Shown piece by piece: positions 38,401-53,400 of a stretch of DNA of 64,000 nucleotides; position 1 is the stretch's first letter; the number at the start of each line of letters is the position of its first letter. The notes below the pieces were generated by a model that was not told the DNA's origin, did not search any database, and saw only the letters and a list, made by a program, of their open reading frames with translations. The DNA comes from Bremia lactucae. Its lineage: Eukaryota; Oomycota; Peronosporomycetes; Peronosporales; Peronosporaceae. A program made the translations under genes and the position numbers. The stretch is from positions 5,674,168-5,738,167 of the forward strand of contig NC_090610.1 of NCBI RefSeq assembly GCF_004359215.1. The letters are read 5' to 3'.

Positions 38401-41400
38401 GAAGAAAGGCACGCTCTGCATGGCAAAATGCACTTGGCTGGAATAGTCAACGAAAGTAGCTTGACGTATATGCAAAAGATTTTATCGAAGAACGAGCAAA
38501 GATTATCGATCAGGCTCGCAGAAATCTTCTAAAAGCACAAGCTTCGCAAAAGCAATTTTGCGACTAATAGTGCCGAATCAATCAAGCTGAATTCAAGGTT
38601 GGAGATCTGGTTACGCTTGATTCTCGCAGAATATTGTTGAAACACGCTGCGAAGGATATGGAGACACCAAGAGCCAAGTTTGCGGCAAGAAAGGTGGGAC
38701 CATTCGAAATTATCAAAATGATTAATCTTAATGTGGCAACACTTAAGTTACCACAAAGTATGATAAGGGTTAATCCAACTTTTAACTTGATTTTATATCA
38801 AAGTATAAACCGAATTGTCGAAAAGGTTTCGAATTCGTCCGATACCGAAAGCATTTTTTTTTAAATTCGTGAATAATGGCACAGCGGATCATCTGCGAGT
38901 TATTGAACGTCTCTTGAAGAAAATTCAATTCAATCGTCAACCATACTGGCTCGCATAATGGTATGGCGAAACTAAGGAAGAAGCAAGCTGGGAAAAATAT
39001 TCGCCGTGTCTCCCACTGGAAGGATCTCGTCACCGATTTCAATCACCGTCATAGAGAGATCAATTCGGGAAGGATGTCAGGACTAGTCAACTCGCTGACC
39101 CATTGACCACTCATTTCGGTTTATATTTTAAGCCATCCATTTATTTTACTGAAATTTACATATGCGCCATAGTAAAAATAAGTAAAAACGTTTGCGCTAT
39201 TAGGAGAGATGATACTTAGTAAGAATTAGATTTAGGATAGGCGATACCTTAAGGAGTGACCCAAAAGTATCGGCTAGGAAAAGTAAATCTTAATTCAGTC
39301 GTAATTTACCCTCATTCCTTACAGAAGCTATCAAGAACGACTGAGGTGTCGGATCCCAAAGAATGGTCTCCATGGTGATTCAGCCAGTCTGGATAAAGTG
39401 ACTTTTGCTGAGTATGAAAACACTGGTCCGGGCTCCAAGACGGATCAACGCGTGCCGTTTAGCACGCAGCTAAACAAAGCAATCGATATTAAAAAGGTCC
39501 TTGGTGATGGGTACAAGGATGAGTGGTTTGTGAATATATTCAAATGTGCGTTTCTTAGCATGGAAATAAGCCCTAAAAATAATTTGGCGATTAGTACACT
39601 TTCTAGCTTTCACATTTTATTAGGGACAACGATTGTATCGATAGTTGGGGGCATATTTGTGTTAAGAAGACGACTAACTAAATCGTTATTCACAGAAGCA
39701 GGATCACATCCCTTTGTGCCATTGTGTTGTGAGACCCTTTTAGATGAAGTTACAGGTGATAAAAGATAGAACATGTACGAAAAAGTAATAAAATTTTGCC
39801 CGTCACCGGTCCGAGGTCCCAAATGATTGACTCGGTAAACTAAAAAAAAAATTTGCAGCTGCTTTCTGCAGTTTCAAATTTCATTCATCCTTCTGTTGCT
39901 TTTCTTCGAGAGCACAGTACACCTATAAATGATGTTCGGTAGCTCCAACTTCCACCAAAGTTTGCCAAGGCGGTCGACTATAAGAGAAGACATGTTCTGT
40001 GTATAAAGACAAACCCTTTTGAAAAGACTTGTCGGCTTTTGTCTTACGCTTCGCTTTTCGAAAAAGTCATATTGTAAACCCTTAATCTTGTTCTTGCCAT
40101 GATCTGTTTTTCCTTCTTCGAATAACAAAGCACATTTAGATTCGTCTTCGTGGGATCGCAGTTTGAGTAATGAGCGATTCCGGAACGCTTATATGCTTCA
40201 ACACTCAGCGCAAACGCAAAGCACCTGCGGTTCAGATAATGTATTACCTGGAAGGAGGACTGCTCATGATTAACAATCTGCTGCAGACCGACGTCTGGGT
40301 AAATGATGAATATCGAACACATTGCAGCGTATGCATTCAGCAATTTCTGCCTCTTCGGCGACGTCACCACTGTCGAACATGCGGGGAGGTCGTGTGCGGT
40401 GGCTGTTCAAGCCAACACGCCATTCGACTTACAGACATGAATGTGCAGTGTGAGACCCGAGTCTGTACGTTTTGCATCATTCGTGCCACAGACGCATCAA
40501 TCAAAGCGAACGAAGCGGCGTTAAACGAGACCAGCGTTGCATGCCCTCGGCTTTCCACCGTCTGTGTAATGAGTCTTGCTGCTCCTCCAGCCGTTCGACG
40601 CCAAAAGCGAATTTCACCGCATTGTGAGAATTTAAATCTAATGGAGGGCGATACGGCACAGCAGCGGCCACAACATGTAGCAACAGAAAAAAGTGCAAGA
40701 CTTAAAGTCGCTCGACATGCTACCCTTCAAATTGTACAAGATGACCCGACCATGAACTTGTTGGTGGGCATCGTGTCACGGACGCTTCTGTGCCCTGGAG
40801 CATTCATTGGCACCATGGAAGATTCTGTGCTGTGGGTAAAAGCCAGCGTGGGTTTAGATGACCACGTCAAAAACATTTTAAGTGATAATAGTGTATGTCT
40901 CTACACGCTCATGCAGGACACGACGGTGATTATCGAAGATACATATGCTGAGAATCCTTTTATCGGAGGAGATAAAGTAATAGGAAGCACATTCGTACGC
41001 TTCTTTGCCGGAACGCCCATTCGTGTTCAAGGCCACGGAATCGGCGTTGTGTGCGCCTTTGATACAGAGCCGCACTCACGAACCACGGATGCGATGAAGT
41101 GTAATCTTGAAGCTGTGGCGAAGATTGTATCCGAAGTATTCGAACAGCGAGTTGCAGCGGAGAATGCCGAGGAAATTGATAGGCAGGGCAACTTTCAGCA
41201 ACTAGAAACGGAAACGGACCACCATATCGATGTGCTGCATTCGTCGCGACACAAAACGAACCGACATGGCCCTGACGTAGCACATTCATCAGCGTACTTG
41301 CCAAGTCAGTATGCGAAGAATATACCGATGGCAATGGATTTCTTTATCCAATTGCAAAGAAGCGCATGGGCTGAACTCAGAATTCCGTCAGAATCAAGCA

Positions 41401-44400
41401 CCAACAAAACTATGAGGACGTTTGAGCTCTTGGATTCGAAGCACCAATTTACCAGAAGTGTGATGAAGATAGTGGCTGACTGCTACAGCATCGTCTCTGA
41501 GCTGTTGGACTACGAGGACGCCCACTTGTATCAATATCTCTTTTCACGAGTATCCAGCCGACGTAAATTAAGCAGGCAAACTTGGGTAGATTGCGTTAAT
41601 TTGCACCCGAGCTTCGGGACAATCAGTGCGGAACAGTTGCAAGTCGTGACGCATCATCGAGAGTATCCGGATGGCAGCAACGTGATCGTGGCAATGATTG
41701 CTACAGCAGCCATAGACGTAAGTGAGTGTGGTCTACTATTCGGCTTTTTCATTGCACCAAGCGATCACAACAACGAGCTGAACTCTGTCAATGTGTCGTG
41801 CATCACTGCGTTGTCGAACGAGAACCACCCGCAATATTTTAATCTCAGTCTTGAGTTGCTTCGTCAACTCAACGAAAAAATATCGATGCCTCGATTCGTT
41901 CGCCTTCCTAGCGAGATGGGAACTTCCACGACTTCATCAATTTCGCAAGAAAAGGTACTGTCGGACAGTGATCGAAGGCATATTTGGAAGGAAAATCAAG
42001 AATCGAAACATGACAGAAATGAATCGAAGCGCTCTTATGTCAGCTCCAACACAAGCGCTACCTCATCTCGCGGCGAAACCAGCGAACAATATGTGCCAGC
42101 GGGCAACTATGCCGCACAGGTGTCACCATACGACTTTACGCACGTAACTCACTTAGACACGAACGAGCAACTGCTGCTCGATTTGCTTGAAAAAACTCTT
42201 AGCACTCAGGAAATTCTAGCCGAGAGGCAGCACGAGATGGACAGCGTCATTACAAAACATGAACTTCAGCTTAAACGCATTTCTTCGGCAGTCTCACGCG
42301 TAGAATCCATGCTTCGTGACGTGAAAGTCTCGAAATCGAGGAGATAATCGACATATTGTCCCTATTGAAACTTATGCGTTACTTCAGTTAAATCAGCTAT
42401 TTAGAATGCCCGAAAGCTTAACATGCAGGTCAACAATCGAGCCTTAAGACCACCACTATCTTCTCTCGCACAGCGCATAGTACCTTCATTAATATGGCAA
42501 AGATCACAAACAACAAATTCAGTGTTTCGGTCCGTCTCGTGCACTCAAAATTCTGGATCTTTCGAGGCACTGGCCCGCACCTTTGCCTCAATTGAGGTGA
42601 GCTGTTGGCATCGTCGCGAGTCTCGCCGATACTCCTGACGCACTTATTGCGTGATATAGGAGGTGAAAAGCTCACGTATCGTGAGCATAGGGCGGCTGGC
42701 CGACGAATATCGCCGTTTATTGGCCCTCTCGACCCCACGAGCGCTTGCTAGCGCCTTGTACCTTACGGCCTCGCAGCTGGCATCACCGTACGAAGGCGTG
42801 GAACTCCGGTTTGGAGCCAAGAGCTTTGTAAATCTCCTAAGGCAACTAGAGACAAAGCAGGGCTCTAAAATAAGCTCGGAGCAAACATTGGACAAGCTCC
42901 TGGCGTCGTATCCAGACTACGGACAAGCCACACAGGCGCTGCTGGATAGCGGGTGCATCGCGATACCAACACTTGAGAAAAGCAGAGAACCACTAAAAAT
43001 CCAAATGGTGCATGATCAACTCATGGAAATCGCTTCGGACAAAGGAGTTGGTGGAATGGCGCGGAAGCAGCAACTTGCGCTTAAACTACTTCAGCAATGC
43101 AGGTACAGCCACTCGCGTTATTGCAATGATGCATTAATTTAATCGCTTTGTTAACTCATAGATGCTCTGAAGAGCGCATTTTTATCGTTCGAATGCTGGC
43201 AGTGCGTATAAATGCTATAAACGGTTTTGACAATACATTAGTAACGACTGCACTGCTCCATAGCATCAAAATTTGCGAATTAGAATGGGGGATAAGTCGA
43301 TTCTTTCTGCTCTTGCAATGGCCAGCTTTTCATCGAATGATAGCGAACAAGCATCGGAAATGATGACAGCGTGGATCGATTGCGTCACGCTTGCCTATGC
43401 CCAGCATCCGAACTTTTGCGTACTGGCTGAGTCAGTGCATGCGAGTCAGCACAAAGATAACGTTTCTCGAAGAATTGAGTGGATGCATCATCAAGCTCTA
43501 CCGACAACTGGGGTACCAGTGCTGACAATGTCTGCTTACCCGGTATCTAGCATTGCGGCAGTGCTGGATCGTGTAATTAAGACTAAAAGTCGCACTGCTA
43601 CGTGCGAGTACAAATATGACGGCGTACGCGTTCAGGTACATTTGTCTGTATCTAATAGTAACGGAGTTACTAGATCTGTGGGACGTATCTTTAGTCGCAA
43701 TATGGAAGACGTCACTGAGCGGTATTCATCGCTTCTGAATGTGCTGGAGATGCAAATAAAAGCTCGCAATGCAACGGTGCGATATCCTACTCCTGTGACG
43801 TCACTTACAGTTGAGGGGGAGGTTGTCGCTGTTGATCGAGAAAAAAAAGAATTTTTTCCATTTCAAGTGCTACAAACGAAAACGACAACAGAATTTTGTT
43901 TGTTTCTGTTTGATCTGCTGGTGCTTAATGGGACAAACCTCTTGCAGGTAGATTGGGCTACAAGCACTTTAAGACAAGTGTTCTCACTATGTTTGCTACC
44001 ACTATGTAACTCAGGCACCGCTACGCAAACGGCGAAACTTACTTCATGATTCAATGGAGGAAGTGTCGGGATATGTCGAATTTGTAAAGCGCATCGACAT
44101 CACGTTGTCAACAAACGATGCGATGTCTCTACAATCAAATATTGCCAATGAAACTGCAGCTGTGCAAGAATGTCTCGAGCGAGCAGTGACTAGCGGTTGT
44201 GAAGGATTAATGGTTAAAATTTTGGATGACGACGACTCTCAATATCGAGCTGGTCATCGTACGTACTCGTGGATGAAGCTAAAACACGACTATATTTTTA
44301 GTGCGCCGAAAATGGAAAGCAAATCGAAGAAAAGAATTGCTACGACGGGCAACGGAACGTTTCTTGCTGACACGCTAGATCTAGTCCCCATCGGGGCATT

Positions 44401-47400
44401 TCACGGGAAAGGTCGCCGTGCAGGAGTGTTTGGGTCTTTTCTAATGGCGACTTACAATTCAACCAGCGGCAAATTTGAGGTACTGATGACGAAAGTTCAA
44501 GTGATATACTCATAAGGTTTACGAAGGCATTTTTTAATATTGTAGACGATTGGTAAGGTTGGAACCGGCTTCTTGGATGCTGAGCTATTGGAGGTAACGG
44601 CACGCTTTCAGGAGCATATCCTTCCTGAAGCGAATCAAGTGCCCATGCAGTACCAATCGGTAGCCATCCAAAGTCGCCACCCTGACTTTTGGCTCTCACC
44701 CGAGGAAGTATGGGAGATAAAAGCCACTCAACTGACGAAATCCTCTTCGTACACTTGCGGTGCTGGCCTCGCAACCACGAAAGTCGACAACTTAGAAAAC
44801 GTCTCGCCAGCAAAGGGATTAGCACTTCGATTTCCACGCTTCATTCGCTTTCGGACCGACAAAAATCCTCTCCAGGCTACGGACAGCGACGAGGTAGTTA
44901 AATATTTTGAACAGCAACAGCAGCTGAATTCTTGCTAGAAATAGAAACAAATGAAACAATTGGTTTTGTAATTTGGTTCGCTACCATAGAATTTTCTATG
45001 ACATTTTATAATTAGCACTTTGCTGGTTTTCGTTACTTCTAAAAAATGCGACTTCAAGCATTTCGCTCACTTTATGGCAAGTTTCACGTAAATACCACTG
45101 CCACTGCCACTGCCTTAACCGCAACCAGCTCTCTGCTTCCGCGGGGCGCGCGCAAATTTGCCACAGCACTTAGTAATGAATTCTTGGACGGCAACGGCGA
45201 CACAAATTCGGCCAAAGAACGGGATGCCGTGCGTATCACTAAAGTGGTGGACCTAATCGATGACCGGGCAGTGCTCGTCACGTTCGAGGATGGCGCCACT
45301 GCAAAGTTCCACAATATATGGCTGCGTGATCACTGCCGTTGTGAGCACTGTATGCATCCGGAGACGCAGCAGCGCCAGCTCGATACGGCTTCTATCCCAT
45401 TGAACATGCCATTACAAAGGCTTGATGTCACGGACGCTGGAAACATGGTAGTAATCGACTGGGACGCCCCTGTGCGCGGTACCATGTGCGAACGTAGCAA
45501 ATATCACGCGAAATGGCTGCGTGAGCATGCGTATGCTTTTGAAGGTGGTACTGCAGAAGATAAGGCCACCGCACCTTATCCGAAATTATATCGCCAGCCG
45601 CGCCTAACGACCAAGAAGTTATGGGCTGGTGCCGACTTCAAGTTGCCAACGTACGACTTTGCCAAGAGTGTAAGCAACATTGAGCCGCTCATGCGTGACT
45701 TGTACATGTATGGTCTTGTGCAAGTGGTCGGCACGCCAAGCTCCATGGAAGCCACGGAGCAATTTGCAACAAAGATTGGATTCGTGCTGCGCACGATCTA
45801 CGGCACCATGTGGACAACTAATCCGCACAATGATGCCGAGGGGTACAACGATACCGCAGCGACGAATTTGGAGCTACTCCATCACACCGACGGAACGTAT
45901 ATGAGCACTCCACCTGGCCTGCAAATCTTCAATTGTGTCGACCAGGCGGGCAAGGGCGGTGAAAGTCGCTATGTCGACGCGTTTCACGTCGTCCAAACGC
46001 TCAAAAACGAACATCGTGAAGCTTTTCAATTTTTAAGTGAAACTTCTCTTCCGTATTTCACTGTGGACAATGACGCCCACTTGGCCACAATGGAACCGCT
46101 CATTGGATTAGACTATGCTGGCAATATCACGCAATTTCGCCACAACGACTACGACCGTGCCCCGCTGACGCACTTAAATTGTGACCAAGTGTTCAAATTT
46201 TACGAGGCTCACCGGAATCTGCTCGAGATTATTCGTCGACCCGAGATGGAGTTTTGTACCAAGTTAAAGGTGGGTCAAATGATGGTCATTGACAATCAAC
46301 GCGTCATGCACGGTCGTAACGCCTTTCATGGCAAAGATCGTGCACTCGTTGGCTGCTACATTGGTCGCACGGAGTATGAAAGCCGCTTGCGCGTTCTTGG
46401 CATTATTTAGCTAAGTGGTCGAGTCGTTTATCATAATACTAGCTCTATTAGAACTTACTAGTCAACATCACCTCCTCACGCTATTTCCCATGCAACAAAG
46501 TTGCGACTATCAAGTGTCAGTGGAGCAATAATCGTGTCGCTACCCCATCCATGAGTACGCATCAATTGCTGACGACGCTCTTCAACGATCTCAATCTCCA
46601 AGAGCTGAACAATGTCTTCAAAGTTAGGACGACGTATTGGAATGTCGTCCCAGCATCGCTGCATGATTTTAGCAAACAATCGTGGGCAGCCCCGAGGAAT
46701 AGTTGGCCGGACCCCGCTAAGCACTGCCTCTGCCACGGCTAGATTACTTCCTGGGATATCTGCATATGGTGAACCACATGTGAACAGTTGCCAGCAAATA
46801 ATGCCGAAGCTGTACACATCAATCTTGACGGAATATTCCGACGTGGCCTCGTCTTTTAGCACCTCAGGAGCTGCCCAACACGCACTGCCAATATTTGTTG
46901 TCATTTGAGCAGTCACATCAGCTGACCGGAAAGACGTTGGTCGACAACCATCCACGCCGCAAGTGCGAAGCAGACGAGATTCCCCAAAATCCGCAACTTT
47001 AAGCATTTCCTGCTTTGAGTCAAAGATGCAATTTAATGGTTTGAGGTCTCGATGCACAATTGGTACAGGAAGCCCATGCAGGAAGCGCATCCCGACTGCA
47101 ATCATCAGTGCATAGCGCAATCCACGCTCGTACGAAAATGGCGTGTTCTGATTCAGATCTATCATCTTTTGTAGCGTACCACCGCCAAGATACTCGTACA
47201 CAATGTAGAGATTACAATCGCTTGTGTAGCAACCATACGTCATCATCACGCACGGGTGCACAAGCTTCGAAGACAAGTAGGCTTCTTCCTTTACGTGCTC
47301 TAGACATTCTATGTTAGCATACTTGAAAGTTTTCACAGCGACCTCGATCGATCTAACTTCCATTCCGTCCACATATCCTCTCTGTCGCCACATTGCCTTT

Positions 47401-50400
47401 AGCACGACGGCAAACGTTCCTTCTCCAGCAATTGTGACTGGATCATCGAACTCAATACTACTCGGGTCAATGGCTTTTAGTGACAATCCAAAATCAAACG
47501 CTTTTCGGCATCGGTGAAAGTTTGTTAAAGTGATAACGGCGAAGCATACTCCTAATACGTCATATACGGATCGCAATGCAAAAAATGCAATCAATGGAAC
47601 ACTCGAAAGCTCCGACACTTTAAGTGCTGTGAGAAGAATAAGGCTACCCCAGCATACGAAAAAGGCCATTAGGTACGATCGCGCCACATTGTTCAGTCGT
47701 TCGGTAGCCGACATTGGATAGCATTTACCAATGGTACGTTTGAAACGCAAGTAAAGGATGATATTATAGGCGAATGCTAACAATGGGTAGTACACGTACA
47801 GGATTAAACGGCATGTTGGATTCAGACACGGTGAAAAAGTCTCCTCGTCCAGTATCAAGTCTTCCGTCAGATCTGTTGAGCTTGACGTCGATTTGCTTTG
47901 AATAGTCGAATCATGTGGTTTGGAGCCAGCAAGCGCCAATGCCACTGCGGACATAACAGAGAAAATCAAAACATTCAGTGTGTACCGGTGATATCGGCGC
48001 TTGGCGCTTTGCAAATCCATTAATACGTCCACATATGACACGACCGATCGATACATGTCGAACGCAATCGCACACGCAAACGAAATTTGCGCAAAATTAA
48101 AGAAACACTCGAATATGCAGAAGACACTGTACGTCACGCCCGGCAACGAAGACGTTTCGAGCATAACTCGTAGTAACGACGTGATCCAATATCCACATTG
48201 AACACTGCTTAACGTTAATACAAATGGGTGTGAATATGTCCGGAAACTATGGAATAGTACGTGCATGACCACAACAACAAGTGACATCCATAATGAGAGC
48301 ACCATCAAGAAACAGTGGACATACGTATACGAGTCAGTATACATGCGTGCATGAGTATTGTCGTCCAAATCGGTCCACATATCGTCTCCATCTGTTGCAA
48401 TACGGGAACTTTTTGATGTTAAATCAGCCTTAGACCCACCGCTGCCGGAAATAGTCACAAAGCCGTCGCCACCACTGCTATTGCTGATCGTCGTGCTATT
48501 TTTGGTATCAAATGACTTGCTTTGAATGTTTACACCAACTTTGGCAATGAAAACGGCAGCTACTACGAACACAGACAGCGTCACGCCAGAACATGCAATA
48601 AAGTAGCCTATCCTGTTTCGTGCTCGTGCTCGTTCTTGATTTTTTTCTAGTATTCTCGTATGCATGGCCTGCATCGTCAATTGTTGCTGCCGCCTTTTCC
48701 TGTTTTTCTTTTCCTCATCGCTATTCATCGTGTGAGCACAATGTCTGTTTTCGAATCCGTTGTCACTAAAACAAAGACTTGCGCCACGAATTCCCCCTAA
48801 TGCTCCCTTTAGCTGAATGCGACTGTCTATTGCCACACGATGTTCCTCCTGTCCTGAGTCATAATTTGGCGTAAAGTGTGCCATATAGGCAGGTGATCCT
48901 GAGTCTCTAGTTTGTTCTGCAGGAGGAATCGTTTTGATTGATGCGATCGTATGAAATGTCTCAATCTTGTCCCTTTCTTTTCTTCGTTTATTAAACGCTT
49001 GTTCACTGCTTGTTTTGCTGCTGTTGCTGCAACTGTCGTCTACACTACTATGAACGTTGCCAATTGAATTCCTTTCTTTAGAGCTAATGGATGACAAAAA
49101 AGACTCGAGGATACTTCTGATGTACATTTCCTGGGCAGCATTGCGGCTATCCACACGATCATCAGTCCGCCGTCTCTTATGTCGTATGGCCGATATGCGT
49201 TTCCACCAGCTATTACCACAGCTAGAGTCACTACCACTTGTACTTTTCAAGATCGTCAAATTAATAGCAGCAGTATTATCATTGCTTTTGTCTGACAAGT
49301 CGAAGGGCGCAGGCAGATCTGGCACTACCGATGACTTAGATGAAACGATGGGATAGTCGCCGGCATGCATACTGGCTGCAGCAATGGAGGCTGGGGCAGT
49401 GGCTTACTAGATGGTGTTATTGGAAGCGTTAGGTACTCACTGTTCGCGAAGATTAGTGAGTTCAGGGGTATGGAAAATAAAATGACAGATGCTTTTGCGT
49501 TTAATTAAAAATTATCTTCTAAAAACAATATTCCCGGCAGATTATAATCAAAGCCATTGAGCCATATTGCACAGTTGTCAGTGCCATGTGACCAATTCTC
49601 AAGATCACGGGCATTCACTAATCGTCTATCCTTTTGTTGCATTAATTGACAAACACATTTAACTTAGATCCAAAACTAGTTTTAGCTTGGTATAAATGCA
49701 TGTCCAGGGCGACTTTTTTGCGGCAAGAAGCCTTTCATTGGCAATTCAAGAAATAATATTTGATTTATCAATTCAAGTTAGAATCAAAACCTCACTTTTA
49801 AGCAAAATAAAAATAGCGGCACTTTACATTTAGTAACACCAGTCACGGTACTTCCTTTGACATGTAATAATTTTAAGCATCGATGCATCTAAATCACGCA
49901 ATGAATAAGATGAGAAACCTGAAAAGGCTAGATCCATTTGCAGCCACCGTAGAGAATTTTTCTCGTTTAATTAGGAAGTGTGCCAGATTTTTGCAAAATA
50001 TAGTAAAGGCGGTTTTGGACTAGCGATGACAAGATGAGATGCTTGATCGCTCATGCGAGTGAAATTGGGTTGGAACATCGGAGCTGCGACTTCTATGCTG
50101 TTCGGTCATTATACACAAGTATACACAAGTATACAAATGTGCATACATCGGAGCTGCGACTCCCAATTTCACTCGTTGACTGCACATCCAAATCCAACAG
50201 CTCAGTTAAAAATTTGTCTATTACGTTAGAATAGACTGAGTGGCCTCTCAATCTACCAGCAACTAACTATTCTCACTGATATAAATACTAAACTACACAG
50301 TTTTTAAATTTGCACCTTTTAGGTATGGGATGTTGCTTGAATGTTGCTTGATCATGCGTCTAAATGTATTTTTTCTGGCCAGGATGTGTCGGGGTGAAGG

Positions 50401-53400
50401 CGACCTTCGTTAAAAAATCAATCTTCCCTGGCTCAGACAGTAGAGCACCCGCTCACCAAGCGGGAGGTCGTGGGTTCGAACCCCACAGCGCGCAACATTT
50501 GGTCCCGGATTGCTACCTCCATAGCGTAGAATGGCCGATATAGGTTCATAACCTTAGCCGAACAGAATTGGAGAGGTGAGAAAGGCCCACCGCGAGTACG
50601 CTTAGTCCAATTGGCGGAGTCCCTTCTGTCCAGTCTCCAGCTAAATGAACCTTAGAGGCAAAGGCACAACGGCTCCAGGTGTACAGAGGTCGGGTCACTC
50701 GCTAGAGTTTTGTTTTACCTTCACCCTGCGGATAAACTTAATCATGCGCAGCCAAGTCTGGTCGCCAATGCCGGAGTCGATGCGTTCCTCACGCACAATG
50801 ATATCTTCGTCCTCGGTCACGTGCATGGCAAAGCAGTGAGCTCGCATATTGCGTTTGAATGTGCCGACAATGTAAACTCCAGGCTCGAGAACTCGGACGC
50901 CATTGTCGCCAGGGAGAACGCGTCTTGCAATCGCCAAGGGTCCTGCACCTTCACCATCGAAGAGGTTAACGCGGAAAGTTTCGATGTCAATATCGATCCC
51001 GCACTTGGACACTCCCTTAATGCAATAGCGGACGATCTCGCTAGTCTTGTGAAAGCCTTCGTCCAGCGGGAACTTGGACTTGGCCGCGTCTTCGAGATAC
51101 TGCGTCCAGATGCTCGGGAGTTGCTCACTCTCATGCTGGTAGCCGAGCAGCTCGAGCGCCATTTGAATTGCATGAGGAAGGCACGAATTATCTTCATTGT
51201 CTGCGATCGCACTGTACGCCCGCGCGTTACGGCTGATGAAGGCTTGGTATGTCACCTCCTGGTTCGGGTAACGCTGGTAATAGGCGTCAACGGTCTCGAT
51301 GAGGTTGGCGTTGCCGTCCTCTATGAGCTGGTTTCGTGGGAGCCAGACAGAGTTGAAGTCGTCCAGCCACGTCACGTGATACTCAATCCAGTCGCCGTCG
51401 TTCGCCGCTTGTCGATAGTGTCAACATCACCCCTCTCCTCCAACACAACGGACTTCCTAGTGCGCTTGACCGGGCGCATTGCCTCTAGCTGCTGTGCAGT
51501 CCGCTTTCGGAGCTGGTACCGAGTCGCCANNNNNNNNNNNNNNNNNNNNNNNNNNNNNNNNNNNNNNNNNNNNNNNNNNNNNNNNNNNNNNNNNNNNNNN
51601 NNNNNNNNNNNNNNNNNNNNNNNNNNNNNGTTCGCAGTCGCTTTGAAAGCTTTACTTGTGCTTTGATCTGCTTCTCGTCCACACTTTCAGAGTAAGTCTT
51701 CATTGGGTGCGGCTTTCGCGGCGGCTTTGGCGTCCAAACGATGCTTATGACGGCCGACTTTGGTATCGTTGGGAACAAGCACAGCTTTCTGTTACTCGTT
51801 ATGCCTACATGCGGTACCAAACTCCATGCAACTCCATGAGGCGTCGGCCGAACAGTAGATCGCGCACCAAGTCGATCCACGATCTGTGTCGCCTCTCTGT
51901 GTAGGGCACGCAGCCACTTGAGTTGCTGCCCTGGAGACACCCTCTTATGGTAAAAGTCCACGTGTTGTTCGGAAAACTCGCGCTGAGTTGGCCACGCGTT
52001 GCCGTGACAGGTGAAGTCTTCCAGCGAGCGGAGACCGAAGACGCGCGAGATATGAAGTCGAAAGCTCCGCTGGGGCTCCGGTACCATACCGAGGCACCGT
52101 CGATGCGCCGTTGCCGTGCCCAAGCGCGTTTTCTGTTCATACTGTAGCTCAGCGGTGGAGTTGAACCAGATCGGTTGTCGAAGTCCATCGCTGGCACGCT
52201 CTTCAATCGGAAGGTCATGCCACGTGATCTCCCAGCATGTGCGATGCCACCAAGTCAGCGTTGACTTCCACCATCTCGACGTGTGGCTCCAGTCAATCAT
52301 GGCGCCGTGTCGCCGTGGTGATATCGTCAGGAGATCGAGCGCGTGGCATCCACCGTAACGAGGGAAATCGAGCGCGGCAACTCCACGCTTGGCGTTGTCC
52401 AATTTCGAGACGCTGCCGACTGAGCTGAAGGCACGAACTGAAGCAGGAGCTGAAGTCGTTGTCGCTTGAGTTGCGCGTCCAGATACGGGACCCCAAGACC
52501 TCAGTCACTGCGTCGCCGGTACAAGTACTCGCTTGGTATCAGCTGAATGTGAGAGGCGTTGCGGTCGTGCTTACGACTCTGCACGAAGCGGTTCAGCATC
52601 GACTGCCACCGACGGACAATGGCTGTCGGAACCGACACGTGCTGTGTAATACCACAAATGCGAGAGCACCATCGTCTGCGCCAAGAGTAGTCGGCCGCGC
52701 AATGTCCGCGCGCGCCGATACCACGATTTGAAGCCGTCGTAGAAGCGTTGGTCAAGCAAATCGAGAATACGGCTGTCCATACATGACTGGCTGAATGGTA
52801 TACCAAGGTACTTAACCGACTCCGTCTGCCCGAGGACCTGAACATCCGGCATCAACGGGCACTCGAGGCTACGATTCAGCGCCAGCAGCACCGACTTGGA
52901 TAGGTTTAATTTCGCACCGGAGCCTTTACAGTACGTTTTGACGATATCGAGCTGAGCCTGCAGGTTCGCGATGGAGCTACCGAGGAGCGTCGAGTCATCT
53001 GCAAAGAAGATGCTCGTCACCGTGTGGTCATCGTTGAGGCAAACACCGTATTCCTCGTGCGATCGGAGTAGGCTACCAAGCGGTTCAATCGTCAAGATAA
53101 AGAGCAGCGCAGAGAGCGGGTCGCCTTGCTTCACTCCACGTGTTGGGTGCAGTGCCGGTTGAACTTCGCCGTTGATGAGGAGATGCGCGAGCGGGTCGGT
53201 GTACAGCAGCTTGACCCAGCGGATGAAGCCGTCTCCGATGCCCATGCGCTTGAGTATCTTGAGCATGTACTCCCAGTTCACTCGGTCAAACGCTTTTTGA
53301 AAGTCCAAGAACAGCGCATATGCCTCCTCGTCGCGGCTGGTCACAAGGTCCTGAAGATCTGCAAGGAAGCGAATGTGATGGTGGATCGAGCGGCCACGGA